From: Przewalskia tangutica
Taxonomy: Eukaryota; Streptophyta; Magnoliopsida; Solanales; Solanaceae
NCBI GenBank assembly: GCA_029844215.1
Contig: CM056736.1
Span: 54,807,562 to 54,871,561, forward strand
DNA: 64,000 bases
Direction of reading: 5' to 3'
Shown piece by piece: positions 9,061-22,200 of this stretch. Position 1 is the first letter of the stretch. Every line of letters begins with the position of its first letter. The notes beneath the pieces are model-generated. The model was not told where the DNA came from. It ran no database searches and saw only the letters and a program-made list of their open reading frames with translations. The position numbers and the translations under genes are program-made.

Positions 9061-12000
9061 TGCTTTGTCCGGTAAGCGAGATCGGGAGGCCTCACCGATG
9101 TCGTCACGGTACCTTATCGGTTCGGGTTTGATGTTTATGCCTTGATAGATCGGGTTCTACTGCGTCTATATGTCTCCCTTGTTGCTAGTAGGATAGGATA
9201 GAGCCCGAGTCCATAGATCCATTCGAGGTAGCTACGCGATGGGTGATTGATGGTAGCTCGGCGGGTATATAGAGCTTGTCTGTGACCATTTACGATCGTC
9301 GGACCACTGGCCGACTTGATAGAGTTGGAGATGATTGACCGGCGTGATTATGGGGATGGATTGGCTAGCTTCTTGCTACGCCAATGTAGGCTGAGAGAAA
9401 GTAATGCAGTTCGATTTCACGAGGCCGGTTGTTGAGTGGGAGGAGCACGGTATCGCCGAGGGTAGGTTTATTTCCTACCTCAAGGCTAGGAAGATGGTGC
9501 GAAGGGGTATATCTACCATCTCGTTCGGGTGTTTGATCTTGAAGGCTGCGGTACAGATTTTGATCGATTCGATGGTCGTGAAGTTCCCAGGCGTGTTTCG
9601 GATGACCTCCGGGTATCCCTCACGAGAGGAGATTGAGTTTTGTATTGACATATTGCGGACACTCGGCCTATTTCCATTCCGCCATACTGAGAATGGCTTT
9701 GCCGAGTTGAAAGAGTTGAAGGATCAGCTTAGTGATTTGCTGGAGAAGGGCTTCATCAGGCCTAGTGTTTCTCCCTGGGGAGCGCCGGTATTGTTCGTGA
9801 AGAAGAAGGACGGGACGCTACGCATGTGTGTTGATCTGAGTGGTGAACAAGGTGACCATTAAACGAATACCCTTCCCGGGATTGATGATTTGTTCGACCG
9901 GTTGCGAGTGCGAGATGTTTCTCAAGATTGATCTGCGATCGGGCTATCATCAGTGCAAGTCGAGAGGTGGATGTCCCTAGGATCGCATTCGGGACGTGCG
10001 GGCATTATGAGTTCGAGTCATGTCTTTTGGGTTGACCAATGCTCGTGGTATTCATGGATTTGATGAACCGAGTGTTCAAACCATTTTGGACACGTTTGTG
10101 ATAGTGTTCATTGATGATATCTTGGTTTATTCTCGCTCGGGCGAGGAGCACGCGGAGCATTTGAAATGTCTTGTGATTCTCAGACCAGTGATTATCGCCA
10201 AGTTTTCCAAATGTGAGTTTTGGTTGACTTGATGGCGTTTCTTGGGCATATTATGGGTGATGGCATTCAGTGGATACGGCAAGATCGGCGATCGGGACTT
10301 GGTCTAGACCTCTTACTCAAGCGAGAGGTTCGCGATTTTACGGGCCTTGCGAGGATATTATCGGTTCGTAGAAGTTTGCTTCTATCTACGCACCATTGAC
10401 TAGGTGACTCGGAAAGCGGCCAAGTTTGATGGTGATGCTTGTGGCGGGGTTTCGATTCTTTGAAAGAGGCGGCACCGCCCCGTTCTTACTCTTCGGAGGT
10501 CGGATGGTTATGTCGTGTATTGTGATCGTCGGGCATCGGGTTGGGATGTGTGTTGATGCATGGCGGGGTTATAGCATATGCATCGGCGGTGAAGAAACAC
10601 GAGAGGAACTACCCGCATGATTTGGAGTTAGCGGTAGTGATTCGCTTTGAAGATCTTGAGGCACTATTTGTATGGGGTTCACGTGGATATTTATACAGAC
10701 CACAAGAGCCTCCGGTATATCTTCACGGAGGAGTGAACTTACGGCGAGGCGGTGGTTAGAGTTGCTTAAGGATTACGATGTTGATATCTGTACCACGGGA
10801 AGGCCATGTTGTGGCGGATGCTCTTAGTCGTAGGTCGATGGGAGCCTATCGGATGTGCATCTAGAGAGGAGGACATGGTTCGTGATTTGCATCGATTAGC
10901 GAGCCTTGGTGTCCGTTTGATTGATTACGATAGCAATGGGGTTAGAGTTCGTGAGGTTGCGAGTCTTCCATCGTCGAGGAGGTGAAGAGGCAACGATTCG
11001 AGGATCGGCTTTGATTCGATATCGTGATCTGACTCTTCGTGAGGCAAAGGTCCTTTTGAGTAGCACGATGGGGTGCTAAGGTTTGAGGCGCATGTGTGTT
11101 CCATATGTTTGAGGACTTGGCGAGTTCTTGGGAAGCACACGGTAGCGCGTTACTCTATCCATCGAGGTCGACCAAGATGTACCACGACCTTAGATCGTGT
11201 ATTGGTGGGATGGCTTGAAGAGGGCGTTGCGAGTTCGTAGCTCGATTGCCGTGTTGTCGGCCGGTGAAGGTAGAGCACCGAGGCACGGTGGTTTATTCTG
11301 ACGATTGAGATCCCGACACGGAAGTGGGAGGTAATCAACATGGACTTCATCACGGGATTACCTCGCACTCGGAGGAGACATGATTCTATATGGGTTATCG
11401 TCGGCGGTGGCGAAATCGCCCACTTTCTTCCGTCGGGCGACTTTTGGTGAGGATTATGCGGACTTTACATCAGAGATCGTCGATGCATGGAGTCCCTACC
11501 CGATCATATCGCATGGAGCGGTTCGGCTAACTTCGGAGGTCCTTCGAGGGTTTAGGGGCGGTGAGCACGAATCTGCATTTCATCCACGAGCAGACGGGCG
11601 AGCGAGCGCTATCCGGACTCTCGAGGATATCTGCGAGCCCGTGTTATTGACCGATGGTAGTTGGGAGGATCATTTGCCTCTAGTTGAGTTCGCGTATAAT
11701 AATAGCTACCACTCCGGTATTCGGATGGCGCCTTATGAGGCCTTGTATGGGAGGAAGTGCAGATCGCCTATAGGTTGGTTCGATGTGGGCGAGTGCGGCT
11801 AGTGGGACGGATTTGGTACAAGAGCGGTGGATAAGTGAAGCTTATCCGAGGCGGCTATCGACGGCTCGAGTCGGCGAAGTCGTATCACGGATCATCGTCG
11901 TCGGCATCTTGAGTTCGAGGTTCATGATTGGGTTTTCCTAAAGGTGTCACCCATGAAGGGTGTGATGAGATTCGGAAGAAGGAAACTCAACCCTAGTACA

Positions 12001-12340
12001 TCGGGCGTTTCAGTTGTCGCGAGGTAGGCAAGGTTGCCTATGAGTTGGATCTGCCGTCCGTCGGAGGCGGTGCATCCGCTTTTTCACGTATCTATCTTTG
12101 AGGAGATGTATCGGGATCCATCTAGGGTACACCGATTGGCGATGTCGGTGACCAGGGGTTATCGTATGAGGAGATTCCCATAGCGATAGTCGATCGTCGG
12201 AGTTAGGCGTCTGCGGACCAAGGGCGTGGCTTAGTCAAAGTCTTGTGGCGGAACGAGCTCAGGGAGGAGATGACGTGGGAAGCCGAGGAGGACATGAGGC
12301 AGAAGTATCCTCACCTATTCCCCACACCTCCAGGTAATTC
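9061..12340 (+). pseudogene. pol: Gypsy 1 pol remnant (PR-RT-RNH-INT-chromodomain)
   Basis: Pol copies the element RNA and inserts the DNA. Protease: the region about 9080-9400 aligns with gypsy 2 but is shifted out of frame. RT: 9404-9862 reads through to a WGAPVLFVKKKDG block, and 10107-10133 encodes the catalytic FIDDILVYS. RNase H: fragments at 10541-10759. Integrase: 11380-11802 encodes HLPLVEFAYNNSYHS and APYEALYGRKCRSPIGW. Chromodomain: VLWRNELREEMTWEAEEDM near 12238-12300, which places it in the chromoviruses, where this domain steers insertion to marked chromatin. At least ten frame changes separate the pieces. The order is complete, so the damage is small-scale rather than deletion. 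Confidence 0.85.
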
Positions 12341-12457
12341 ACTTTCCTACTTGTAAAATTTTCATTATCATTTATGCCTAAGTGTTGTTCTGTGGCCGTG
12401 TGTGGCTTTTGCAACTGTTTATGTTGAAGAATCTTATCGTTAACTGTCTTGGGAAGG

Positions 12458-12492
12458 AACATTCGGGACGAATGTTTCTAAGTGGGGGAGAA
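12458..12492 (+). other. Gypsy 1 hairpin and polypurine tract
   Basis: AACATTCG (12458-12465) and CGAATGTT (12469-12476) form an 8-bp stem around GGA. The purine tract AAGTGGGGGAGAA follows and meets the 3' LTR at 12493. Gypsy 2 and gypsy 3 have the same arrangement. Confidence 0.8.
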
Positions 12493-13626
12493 TGTTATAC
12501 CCCGTATTTCCAGAGTATGTACGTAAGGGAATACGTACAAAAGTTTAGCCTTAAAGAGTAGGCCAAGTTCGAAATTGTGCACAACTCGCTTAAAGAATCG
12601 TTTTCCGACGAAACGTTTCCACAGCTTTCGTAGGGAAAATTCCGGCTATGCCATTACTAATTTTTGCGGATTTTTCCGAGAGACGAAACATTTTGGACCA
12701 ACGGGAGGGCGACACTTGGCACCCTCCCATTGATGGACTTGAATCGTCCATTGGACGAAAATGGAGAAGGTTGGGCACGTTTTTTGTGCCTTGCACAAAG
12801 TCAAGGAGTTGGTAGGATATTTGTGTTTAGTTAATCCTCACCCTACACTTGCCTTGCACTTGTCTTCATCTTGGCCATTGGTTGGCCAAGGCTTGAGCTA
12901 TAAATACCCCCCTTTAGATGAAGAATTCTTCATCCACAAAGTTCTCTTCCAAGTCTAAAAATCCTCTCCTCTCCCTTGAGCCATTTCGTCCAAACACCTT
13001 TCCCCCCCTCTAGCCTAGTAGTTTGGCCGAGGCCCCCCCCCCCTAGCCTAGCCAAAACCTACCCCCCCTCCCTTGGTAGAAAAGTTGTCTTCTTGTATTG
13101 TTATAATGCCCAAAATACCCTAGCCCAAATACCTTAGTACTTAGTAGAAGTTGTGAAGAACTTCTAAGGTTTCCTTGGAGCATACAACTTAGGAGCAAAA
13201 CCTTGCTCAGGCGCGACTTTTTCTAGGATATTATTGGGCTTACCGAGGTAACTAATCCTAACCCTCTTTTGAATTAGAGAATACTTACTGTTGTAGTATA
13301 AGAATAAGTATAAATACTTAGAAGAATATCACAGAATAGAATTGAACTGTTACCACAGTAGAAGGGTTTAAAAGAAGAATAATCAAACTGTACTTACAGA
13401 ATTTGTTTTCACGATGAACTTATATAACTCACCGGGTAGGGAAGTGCTGCCCGACTTTCCGTAGAATTGTGAACCCTCTGTTTAGAATGACCTTCAGAGT
13501 AGTCTTTGATAGATATCTGTGACTATTATAGGCTGACTCTCTGCGCGCGACATATTCAACTCGGCAGGTGGTTTTCGCTGAGAAGGTATGTGATTCTTCC
13601 TAAAGCATGATATTTTACAATATATA

Positions 13627-13641
13627 GTACGGTAGACGTAC
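13627..13641 (+). other. GTACG hairpin, gypsy 1 3' LTR
   Basis: GTACG-GTAGA-CGTAC, a perfect 5-bp stem with a 5-base loop. The same sequence occurs in gypsy 2 (29005-29019) and the solo LTR (37869-37883); the gypsy 2 3' LTR has loop GTAGG (39991-40005). Confidence 0.6.
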
Positions 13642-13842
13642 ATGTGTTAACTAAAATATAACTACGGCAATGTCTTTGACTTAAGCCTGAATAATACTTA
13701 CGGCAATGCCTCACGGCTTAAGCCTGAATAACACTTACGGCAATGCCTCACTAAGCTTTGAATAATAAAAATCTGAAAACATTTCATAAGAATACTGAAT
13801 CATTTTTAACAGAAGAGAACTAACTGGTTTTTAAAACAGAAG

Positions 13843-13890
13843 CTTAAGAGTTATACTAGCTTTATGGGAAGTTAAGTATAACCACTTAAG
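13843..13890 (+). other. Conserved-loop hairpin, gypsy 1 3' LTR
   Basis: Outer arms CTTAAG (13843-13848 and 13885-13890) and inner arms GTTATAC (13850-13856) and GTATAAC (13876-13882) enclose a loop with TTTATGGGAAGTT. The loop AUG opens a reading frame of three codons (MGS) ending at TAA. Confidence 0.7.
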
Positions 13891-15240
13891 TGATAAAAGA
13901 AACAAGTTTGCCTATGTGTTTATAACAGACTTATGTTGAATTGTGAAAAGAATAATAAGATGGTTTGATAAGTAGACATGATATGATGCTATGTGTGTTA
14001 GTATCTTGTAACGTTTGTATAAAGAAGTATTCTTGTTGTGCTTATGTTGTTATGTTAGTGTACCATCACTCACCTCTTGAGATGATCTGGGGTTAAGCCG
14101 CCTCCGTGCGGGGTAGACTCGGTGATGCAGGACCATGATTCGAGAATACCTCAATGCGGGTCCAGGGCCTATGCGGAACTCGAGAGTTCCGAGTTAGTAT
14201 GCGGGGTTATGCCTCATGCGGTCTATGTGGCCATGCGGACAACGAGTCGGGGCGATGCGAGGAGTAGCTACCCTCGATGCGGGGTTATACCTCATGCGGG
14301 CCCGTGTGAGTGGCCTATGCGGACTCGGAGTCGAGATTAGGCTTGCGAGTGATAATACGGGCGAGTGGCCCTGCTTCGAATCATTCGCAGCCTAGAAAAG
14401 ACCTATTACAGTTTACCTATTGTTGCTCTTGTTTGTGATGTGGCACTATGTGCGGTTCCCTTGATTGCTTCATACATATTTGTAAACTGGTTTTAAAAGT
14501 GTTATGATTTCATTTAAGTACTTTACAGTTTCACATACTTAGTACCTGTTGTACTGACCTCCTTCGGGGGGCTGCGTTCATGCCGCAGGTAAGGGCAAGC
14601 AGGTGCTAGATCCACATTCTTAGGATCTCTACGTTGGTGTCGGGAGCTCCATCTTCTCCGGAGGCTCTACTTTTGGGTATGATCTCCCTGTTGTAGATAG
14701 TTTTGTCTGATCGAGGTATGGCGGGCCACTGTCCCGCCATAGTTGTATTTTCCTTAGAAGTGCTGTAGTCATGTTATGCGATTGTCGGATGTAACTGCTA
14801 AACCTTGTTTATATATATGCCGAAAGGCGACGTTTGTTCACATAAACTGTGTCTTATTTTATAAACTGTTTCATGTCTTGTTTTATATTTCCGCTGATTA
14901 CTCTGATGTATGACTACTTGGGTGCCCCGGTAAGGCACCAGTTACGGGCCCCGGAATGGGTCGTGACACATGTATTCTACAATTCTAAAGGTGTTCTAAA
15001 ATTATTAAACTAATTAAGAGATATTTAAACCAGGCATACAAATATTTAAATAAGATATGCATTTAACAAGATTGTAACGAAAGCAAAAATCATATAAAGA
15101 GGGAGTGAAGAGAACTTAGCAGTATTTCGCTTTTTTTTTTCTGCGCATGCTTTAACTTTGGGATGCGCCTCCGGGTACCTGCAAAAAACACTTAGTAAAA
15201 GAGTTAGTAAATAATAAATAAATCATCACATAAATACAAT

Positions 15241-15245
15241 GTGTG

Positions 15246-15286
<41 letters not shown>
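15241..15286. repeat. Microsatellite (TA)n(GT)n
   Basis: A run of TA dinucleotides followed by a run of GT dinucleotides inside the Tat-like LTR. Its length is likely to vary between individuals. Confidence 0.95.
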
Positions 15287-17847
15287 AAAGGATATATTTT
15301 TTTTATAGTGTGGGCTCAGCTAATGTTATGCCATGAGTACTGAGACATGAGAAGTCAATATCGCCTCGGCTGCGGTAGACTCGCCTTGCCGGTGAACGAC
15401 ACTATGCATTCTCGTCTTTATATTGTTTTTTTAACTTTCATCCTTGCCCACATATTCCGTCTCACTTACCATGGAGGCTTCCAAATCGACGGATAAATCA
15501 TTAATCGACCAAAGTGGAGTATCTTGTTCAAATCAGTAAATAACCAGAACTGAAGGGATGTGGCCATAATTTCAATTTCATTGGCCTAAGCGTAGCATCA
15601 TGTTCTAGTCATAGAAATCGATCAAGTTTAGTAATTTGTTCTTGTAACAGAAATCGCAGCAGTAGTTGTGTGACTCATAACATAACAACAACTGGCTCAA
15701 ATTTGGCCAAGAAAACACCACAACAATTTGGCCTCAAATCTGCCTAAAGTACAACAGTAGTTTGGCCAAAACAACAGTGATTTCAATTCAAAATATCATC
15801 TCAGAGTTGCAGCAGTTCAGTAAAAATGCATCAGTAATTACTGGATGTATGTTTCTTTTATTCAAGTGTAGCAAGTTGTTCCCCAACAGTAGAGCAGTAG
15901 CAGATAAGTAGCCAAGGCAGAAGCATCAGCTCGGCAAATACGACAAATCAGTATAATATGTGTTCACTTGAAACTGCAGTAATAGGAAATAGCACAAGAC
16001 AGGCACAACCTGTGGAAGTAAAGTCGGCATTATAGGAAAGTTTCTTGAGCATGACAATGGTTTAAATCGCAAGCATGTCGGCCATTGCCTTTCTTCTAGT
16101 TCTCAACAAAGTAGCACAATTTCAAGTTCACCAGCAGCTCAAAGACACTCGACATTTACCCCAAAGTCATGCAAAGAAAGAAGGAGGGTAAATAATGAGT
16201 ATCCAACAACCAAAGTTTATGGAGGTATGATACTTATAACATTTTTTAACATGTATCAACAGTGACACAAATCTGGACCATATATCATATATTCAATAAA
16301 TTTTAGATATAAAATATACATGGACACATCCATTAATAATCCACAAATAAGGGTAGGGATCACATGATCTCAGTCAAGGCAAAGAAAGAGGGATCCTCAA
16401 GACTATCCAGGTTTCACAAACAAACTATAAGGGTGGGGATTGATCTAAAACCTACTACATTTGAGCATTTAATCACAACTTAGGCAGCAAGGACACAGAT
16501 CTAAACCATTTCTAACCCAACATATATTTAACCAAAGATAGACATGGTTTCAAAAACGGATCCTTAAATCGAGAAACAAAACATACATTCACCAAAAGAC
16601 AGTTTAGACAAGTTTGTACAAATTATTAGGACACACATGAATCATATTCTCAAATGAGACATATTCAAGCTTGTTGAACCTCCCCCTTTAACCAAATTAT
16701 ATCCTATGCATTTACTATATGACAATCTGGTTCTGAACTTAGCCATGGGATACAGATATAAGCAACAATCTTAATATGTCACATATTAGAAGACTGAAGG
16801 CAAAATGCTGACATCAATAACTCCATGAGCAAAGGCATGGCATGATTAAAATGGATATTAGGGATAAAATGCATGAATCAAGTGTGCGAAGTACATATAG
16901 GAGAAGGGCAGAATTATAAACAAGGATGTGCAAATGATTACTCAACCTAGACTTAACAAATGTCATAAAAATGGATATTGAGTGACCTACCCAGGAACAA
17001 CATGCTATCATTTATGATTCAAAATGAACATGCATGTACTTAAGACTACAAGAATGGAAAGACAAGTACATAGACCTATATGATTCCTATGACAAAGCTA
17101 ATGAAATCTCAAAGGCTATATTAAACCATAAATGAAGCCTAGATTAGAAAAACGGACACAGATTAGACATATAATGAATATAACATAGTCCCTTAAAGGT
17201 TAGACATGCTCTTAAGACTATTCCAACAACACATTGAATCACTTTAACTCAGTTAAAAAATCCTAGACCAATCTTTTAAGCAATCTATTAACTGAATAGC
17301 TTAAAATTTGACTGAAACAAACTACCACCAACATGCTAATCACTTTTAGGCCATTTCAGCATGTTACACATGATCGAATAACCCTTAAGCTAGACATTAA
17401 GGTAATCAGATAATTTATATATGCATAGAACCAATTTTAAACTAACATATCATGTATCTATATATCTCATCACATACAAACAGTTAACAAACATGTTTAT
17501 TAAGAACACAATCACATAATACATGTTGTACTAAGTAAATTAAGTGACAAACTGAAAAAGTAGCGAACCGAGATGTGTTTCGACTCGTCGATTCCGCTCG
17601 GAGATATTTGTAGTTTATGCAATTGAAAAAGTGGCAAGTTTAAGAGTTTGTGGCTTTTCTAATTCGAAACTTGAGAATAGAAGAAAGATTTTCTTTCTGA
17701 TTTTGCAACGATTTTTAAAATAGTCAGAATCTGATTTTTTGTTCTCGGTTTTGAAACAAAGAATTCGATCCAAAGTGAGAAATGTGAATTTTGTTCTTGG
17801 CCTTTTTAGGAACCCATTTTTTTTTTTGAACACAACCCAAAGGGGTT

Positions 17848-17857
17848 GTATTTATAG
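17848..17857 (-). promoter_or_regulatory. TATA box in the Tat-like LTR
   Basis: Minus strand CTATAAATAC, about 890 bp inside the 5' LTR, is the clearest TATA box in this LTR and has the orientation expected for an element promoter. If used, the transcript would carry roughly 3.2 kb of LTR-derived leader. Confidence 0.5.
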
Positions 17858-18745
17858 CCCCAAAATTGAGGCTTCAACCACTAGAATTTTGAATTTTGAA
17901 TTCCAACCGCAATAAAAAAAAAGTGACTGTTTTCTTAGCTATTAGAGTCGTTTGGGTAGATTCCTGGTTATTTCCTTTGGATTCGATCTTTTATCCAACG
18001 GATTGTGAGGCATTCCTGCTTTTGCAGACCTGGGATTGATTGAACAAGACTCTGAAACCAAAGGTATGAAAGGATGGGTTTCTTGGGACAGAGATGCATG
18101 TTTTAGGGGTATGCAGGGTAGGTGCGACGATGTCAGACGATGAGAAATATGATGGTTTGAAGGTGCTGTTGACGACGGACCGATGGGTTTTGGTTTGGTT
18201 CACATTTGGTTGAGGGGACGATCTGGTTGAAGAAGGGCATTTGGTTCTAATGGAGTTGGGAAAGGGGGTGGCATTGGGTCGATTAGTAAAAGGGTATTGG
18301 GCTTGTCTAGTTTTCGGTTGGGTTGGATGAAAAATGGGTTGGGGATTTCATTGGGAGATTTAATTATCCCAATTAATAGTATTAATTGGTAATTAATCTT
18401 GTTCCCTTAATCCCTTTAATTAATAAAATTATGACTCTTTGTCCTAACCAATCCAAAAGTGCACACACACATAAATTATGGTGCAAGCGATTTAACATAT
18501 GCATTTAGTTTAAGTAAAATATAATATTCATATAAAAATGATTTATTTGGTAATTGATGAAAATATTAAGAGAAAATCAATCACCAATGCCGATATCGAA
18601 ATATTTAAAATTATTATTATTATTTTGAGAATTTTCAGGACTCAGAAGCATAGTAAAATTAATTGAAGATAAAAGAACGACCTAAATGAAATGTTCACAG
18701 GTGAACAAATAGTCGGTAAAGATGGGACAAAATTGGGTGTCAACA

Positions 18746-19087
18746 GCAGCTTTCCAATTCGGGTCGAATAAGGCAGCATGAGATTTTTTGGTAGAGGTGA
18801 TGATTGAACTGAGGAGAGTAGGTTAAAATGACATTTGGGCCAAAAAATCTCGTGCATGGCACGGGTTTCAATGATCCGGGGCTGCTCCGTCACTGGTTTG
18901 GTAAGTGAAAATGTGTAGTCATTTCGGTACTGGGCTGGGCTCCAGAATTGGTTGGGTTAAGGGTGTGGTAGTGGATTGCCCTAATTGGGCCTTCCTTCCA
19001 CAGAAACGGGACTGGGCCAAGACCAGCGGTGACAAGGTAGCAGTCTCCGGTCTAGTCTCATTTAGTGGTTGGACCGAATGTTTGTGG
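18746..19087 (-). pseudogene. pol: Copia A linker and start of RT
   Basis: Read on the minus strand, one frame gives TRAMHEIFWPKCHFNLLSS and another HAALFDPNWKAA. These match the usual copia linker (a TRS-x-GIFKPK motif) and the first residues of copia RT (DPNW-x-AM). The DNA is then cut by the Tat-like LTR at 18745. Frame changes show it is dead. The match to copia RT is from memory of the family and covers only about a dozen residues, but the LINE duplication linking this segment to 25729 independently supports it. Confidence 0.65.
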
Positions 19088-19097
19088 TTTTTTTTTT
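19076..19097 (-). repeat. LINE target duplication and poly(A) tail
   Basis: 19076-19087 reads GAATGTTTGTGG, matched by GAATGTTAGTGG at 25717-25728 (11 of 12 bases). The T-run 19088-19097 is the poly(A) tail of the minus-strand LINE. Together they fix both ends of the insertion. Confidence 0.85.
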
Positions 19098-19211
19098 AGG
19101 TAAATGCAAATATTATTACTAATAACGGAAAGAAAGGTGGCTACAATCAGTCATTGAGGGTTCTCAATCCTCAACGTAATATAAACAAGAAATGTAGGAG
19201 GGGAGGGGCGG

Positions 19212-22200
19212 TCACTCAAAGGTGCCATTACAAGAGGGGATTAAATCATAGAGAACTCTATAAGATGTTGTTTGAATCTTTGCAATGACCTCTTCAGCCG
19301 GTAAGCTTGTGCCTTCAAATAGCAATGTATTTCTTGTCCTCCAAATCTCATAGACCACTATGCAAAAGGCAAGCAAGATAGATTTGGCTCGGATGCTTGT
19401 CCCGCGGTGGTCTTTCTTAATCCACTTAAGAGAACTTTCAATAGTTGTCATTTCTCTTCTAATACCCAACCATTCCCTTATGCTCTTCCAAATCAAACGG
19501 GTGTAGGGGCAAGTAAAGAAGAGGTGCTCCCTTGTCTCATTAGCTTGTTTGCAGAACCCGCAAGACTTATCCTCCAAGTTTAGAAAGGAAAGAGTGTCTT
19601 TTGTAGCTAACCGTTTTCTACAAGTGAGCCACACTGTGAAAGAGAACTTAGGAGGAATGAAGCCTTTCCAAATTTGTGACATCAAAACCTTTTTATCTTG
19701 CGGAGTGCGCAAGATATCATACACGAGGCTAGAATCAAATTTTCCGTTGGTACAACACTTTTCCAAGCCGGCAATTGCGTCACCTTGGCTACCAAAGATG
19801 GAAACAAACTTGTCGCGGATCCCACAAATTTTTTTGAATAAGGGGGAGTCCCTAGGACGTACCTCATAATCCCAAAATGATAGGCCTCTCAAATAGTAGC
19901 TATTGATCCATTGGACCCATAAGGAATCTGCCTCAGTGTGAGTTTGTCAGATGGTCCGGGATAGCAGGGCATGGTTCCATTCCTTGATGTTCATAAGACC
20001 CAAGCCTCCTTCGGATTGTGGCAAACAAATGACATCCCAAGCGACTCTTGGTGGTTTCCCTCCCCATAAGAACTGAATACATGCAGACCGTACCTTGTTG
20101 AGGACTGTGGCGGGAATAGGAAGTTCCCGGAACTAAAAGCTCTCAACCCCTTGAACGACCGACCTGATTAGTTCCAGCTTTCCCGCATAAGATAGCGAGT
20201 GATGCCCCCATTTCTGAATGTAATCCGATATTGCGCTAGTGAATGGAGCAAATTGATCCACCGAGACTGAAATTGGGGACAAAGGATCCTGGCACTGCAT
20301 CGGAAAGTTACCAATGCCGAATCCTACTCTGGACAAGATCAAGTCACGAACTGTATCATGCACTCCCGCTAAGTAGACGGAGGATTTAGATGGGTTAAGA
20401 GTTAACCCTGAGACAGCCTCCAACCCTTCAAGACATTCCATAAGAATCCCAACTGAAGATACATCTCCTTTGGCAAAAAGCATGAGGTCATCCGCAAATG
20501 CAAGGTGGGTAATGCCCAATCTCTTACACTTTGGATAATAGGAGAAAGCTCTTGCCACAGCCTTTAGTTTTAGCATCCTTGAAAGGTATTCCATGCACAA
20601 GATAACGAGCGAAGGGGACATAGGATCACCTTATCTTAGGCCGCGCTTACCCTTGAAGTAACCATGTAGCTCCTCGTTGATTGAAAGAGAGAAAGAAGTT
20701 GAGCTAACACATTCCATGATCCATCTTACAAATCTGTCCGGAAATTTGAGACCTCTTAGTACCGACTCAAGGAAGCTCCAAGAAACCGTATCAAATGCTT
20801 TCCGAAGATCCACCATAAGCATACACCTTGGTGAGACTCTGGCTCTATTAAAACCTCTCACAAGCTCTTGTGCAACATAGACATTGTCCATCATGTTTCT
20901 TCTTTTCACAAAAGCCCCTTGAGATTTGTCAATGAGAGTAGGAAGAACCATTGCCATTCTGTTAGCTAAAATCTTTGTTATGATCTTGTAGACCACATTA
21001 GTCAATCCAATAGGCCTAAAATCGTTTACCTTTGGATCCCGATCGGTCTTGGGCAGGAGGGTAATGATGGTATGATTCACCTGCTTCAAAAGAACTCCGG
21101 ATGAGAAGAACTCTTGAACACTTCTTACTACGTCTTGTCCCACATCTCTCCATCTATCCTTGAAGAAGGTAGCCGTAAAACCATCCGGGCCAGGTGCCTT
21201 GTCATTGCCTATATCGGAAAGAGCTTCCCAAATCTCCTTTGGGGAGATAAAATGCAAAAGATGTAATTCATCCTCTTCACTTAGCTTCGGGCCATAGTTG
21301 AACACTTCAGGATCGAAGTTGGTAGTGGATCGGGATGTGCCTAAAAGGTCCTTGTAAAATTCCAAAAGCAATTCTCTAACTTCCCCGGGTGATGTTGTGA
21401 TAGTACCATTGGCCTTGATAAGGTAGTTGATCGAGTTCCTGACATTACTCCTCTTGATCAAGCTGTGGAAGTATTTGGTGCATCTATCACTTCCAATCAA
21501 GTGTTTATGCCTCGACTTTTGCCTTATGAAGTGTCTCTCGGCTTCCAGTAAGGTGTTTGTTTTAGCTCTTGAGGACTTAACCTTGGCTTTTAGCTCCTCA
21601 TCAAAGGGATCTTCCATGTGCGCATTGATAGCCTCCTTAAACTCAATGTTTGCCCCATTTGCTCTTTGTTCAATGCTTCCAAAATCACTTATGTTCAATA
21701 CCCGCAATGGTTGCTTCAAGGCTTTCAATTTTGAGGCTAGAACGAATTGAGCAGTTCCCCATATGTCTTGTCTCCAGCATGAAGCCAATATGTTCTCGAA
21801 GGCGGGGTGAGAGAGCCACATATTCATGAACTTGAAAGGCCGTTTCCCAATATTATAGGATGCAATAACCGTAGCTATCACGGGACAGTGGTCCGAGACA
21901 GGTTCCATAGGCAAGTAATTGGCCGTTCATTCTAGGGTCAAATCACTCCAATGTTGATTCATCATCACTCTATCAAGCTTAGACCAAATCGAACCATTCG
22001 TCCAAGTGTAGAAGGAACCGGAATAAGGAGTGTCTTCTAGTCCATGAGCATTCCTGAATTCTCCAAGATCCCTAAGTGCATAAGGCGTGAGAGGAGGACC
22101 CTCCGCCTTATCATGTGGGTAGCAATAAGTGTTGAAATCTCCCATAATCATCCAATGCTTAACAATGCCAATACCCAAGTGAGTAAGGTGATGCCAAAGC

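Larger units (their letters stand above)
5193..14968 (+). mobile_element. Gypsy 1: Tekay-type Ty3/gypsy element
   Basis: A complete two-LTR element (about 9.8 kb) flanked by the 5-bp duplication CATGT at 5188-5192 and 14969-14973. Both LTRs run TGTTATACCCC to GTCGTGACA. The internal order is gag, protease, RT, RNase H, integrase and chromodomain, as in the Tekay chromovirus lineage. It is inserted in the LTR of the Tat-like element, so it is younger than that element. The coding region is broken by many small indels, many at CAG/CTG/CCG sites. Confidence 0.93.
12493..14968 (+). repeat. Gypsy 1 3' LTR
   Basis: 2476 bp, same ends as the 5' LTR. This copy keeps more CAG/CTG sites, for example GGCAGGTGG (13563) where the 5' LTR has GGCGGTGG (6241), so it is the better template for reading LTR structure. 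It has a TATA box (12897-12906), a GTACG/CGTAC hairpin (13627-13641), a conserved-loop hairpin (13843-13890), and CAGGTAAG at about 14586. Confidence 0.93.
4905..18745 (-). mobile_element. 5' LTR of the Tat-like element, split by gypsy 1
   Basis: The LTR consists of 4905-5192 plus 14974-18745, about 4.06 kb once gypsy 1 and one TSD copy are removed. On the minus strand it runs from TGTTGACACC to ATTACA. The right end (18257-18745) repeats the window start. The base after 18745 begins GCAGC, the expected target duplication; its partner lies outside the window. The LTR sits in the RT region of copia A. The long LTR body shows no coding frame. Confidence 0.8.

Noticed and set aside
8543..9145. 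200-codon open frame as a protein
   Set aside because: It runs through the gag/protease region of gypsy 1 in the wrong frame; GC-rich sequence with lost stops explains it.
19549..19869. Plus-strand frames across the LINE (also 21427-21750, 22931-23353)
   Set aside because: They are antisense shadows of LINE ORF1 and ORF2.
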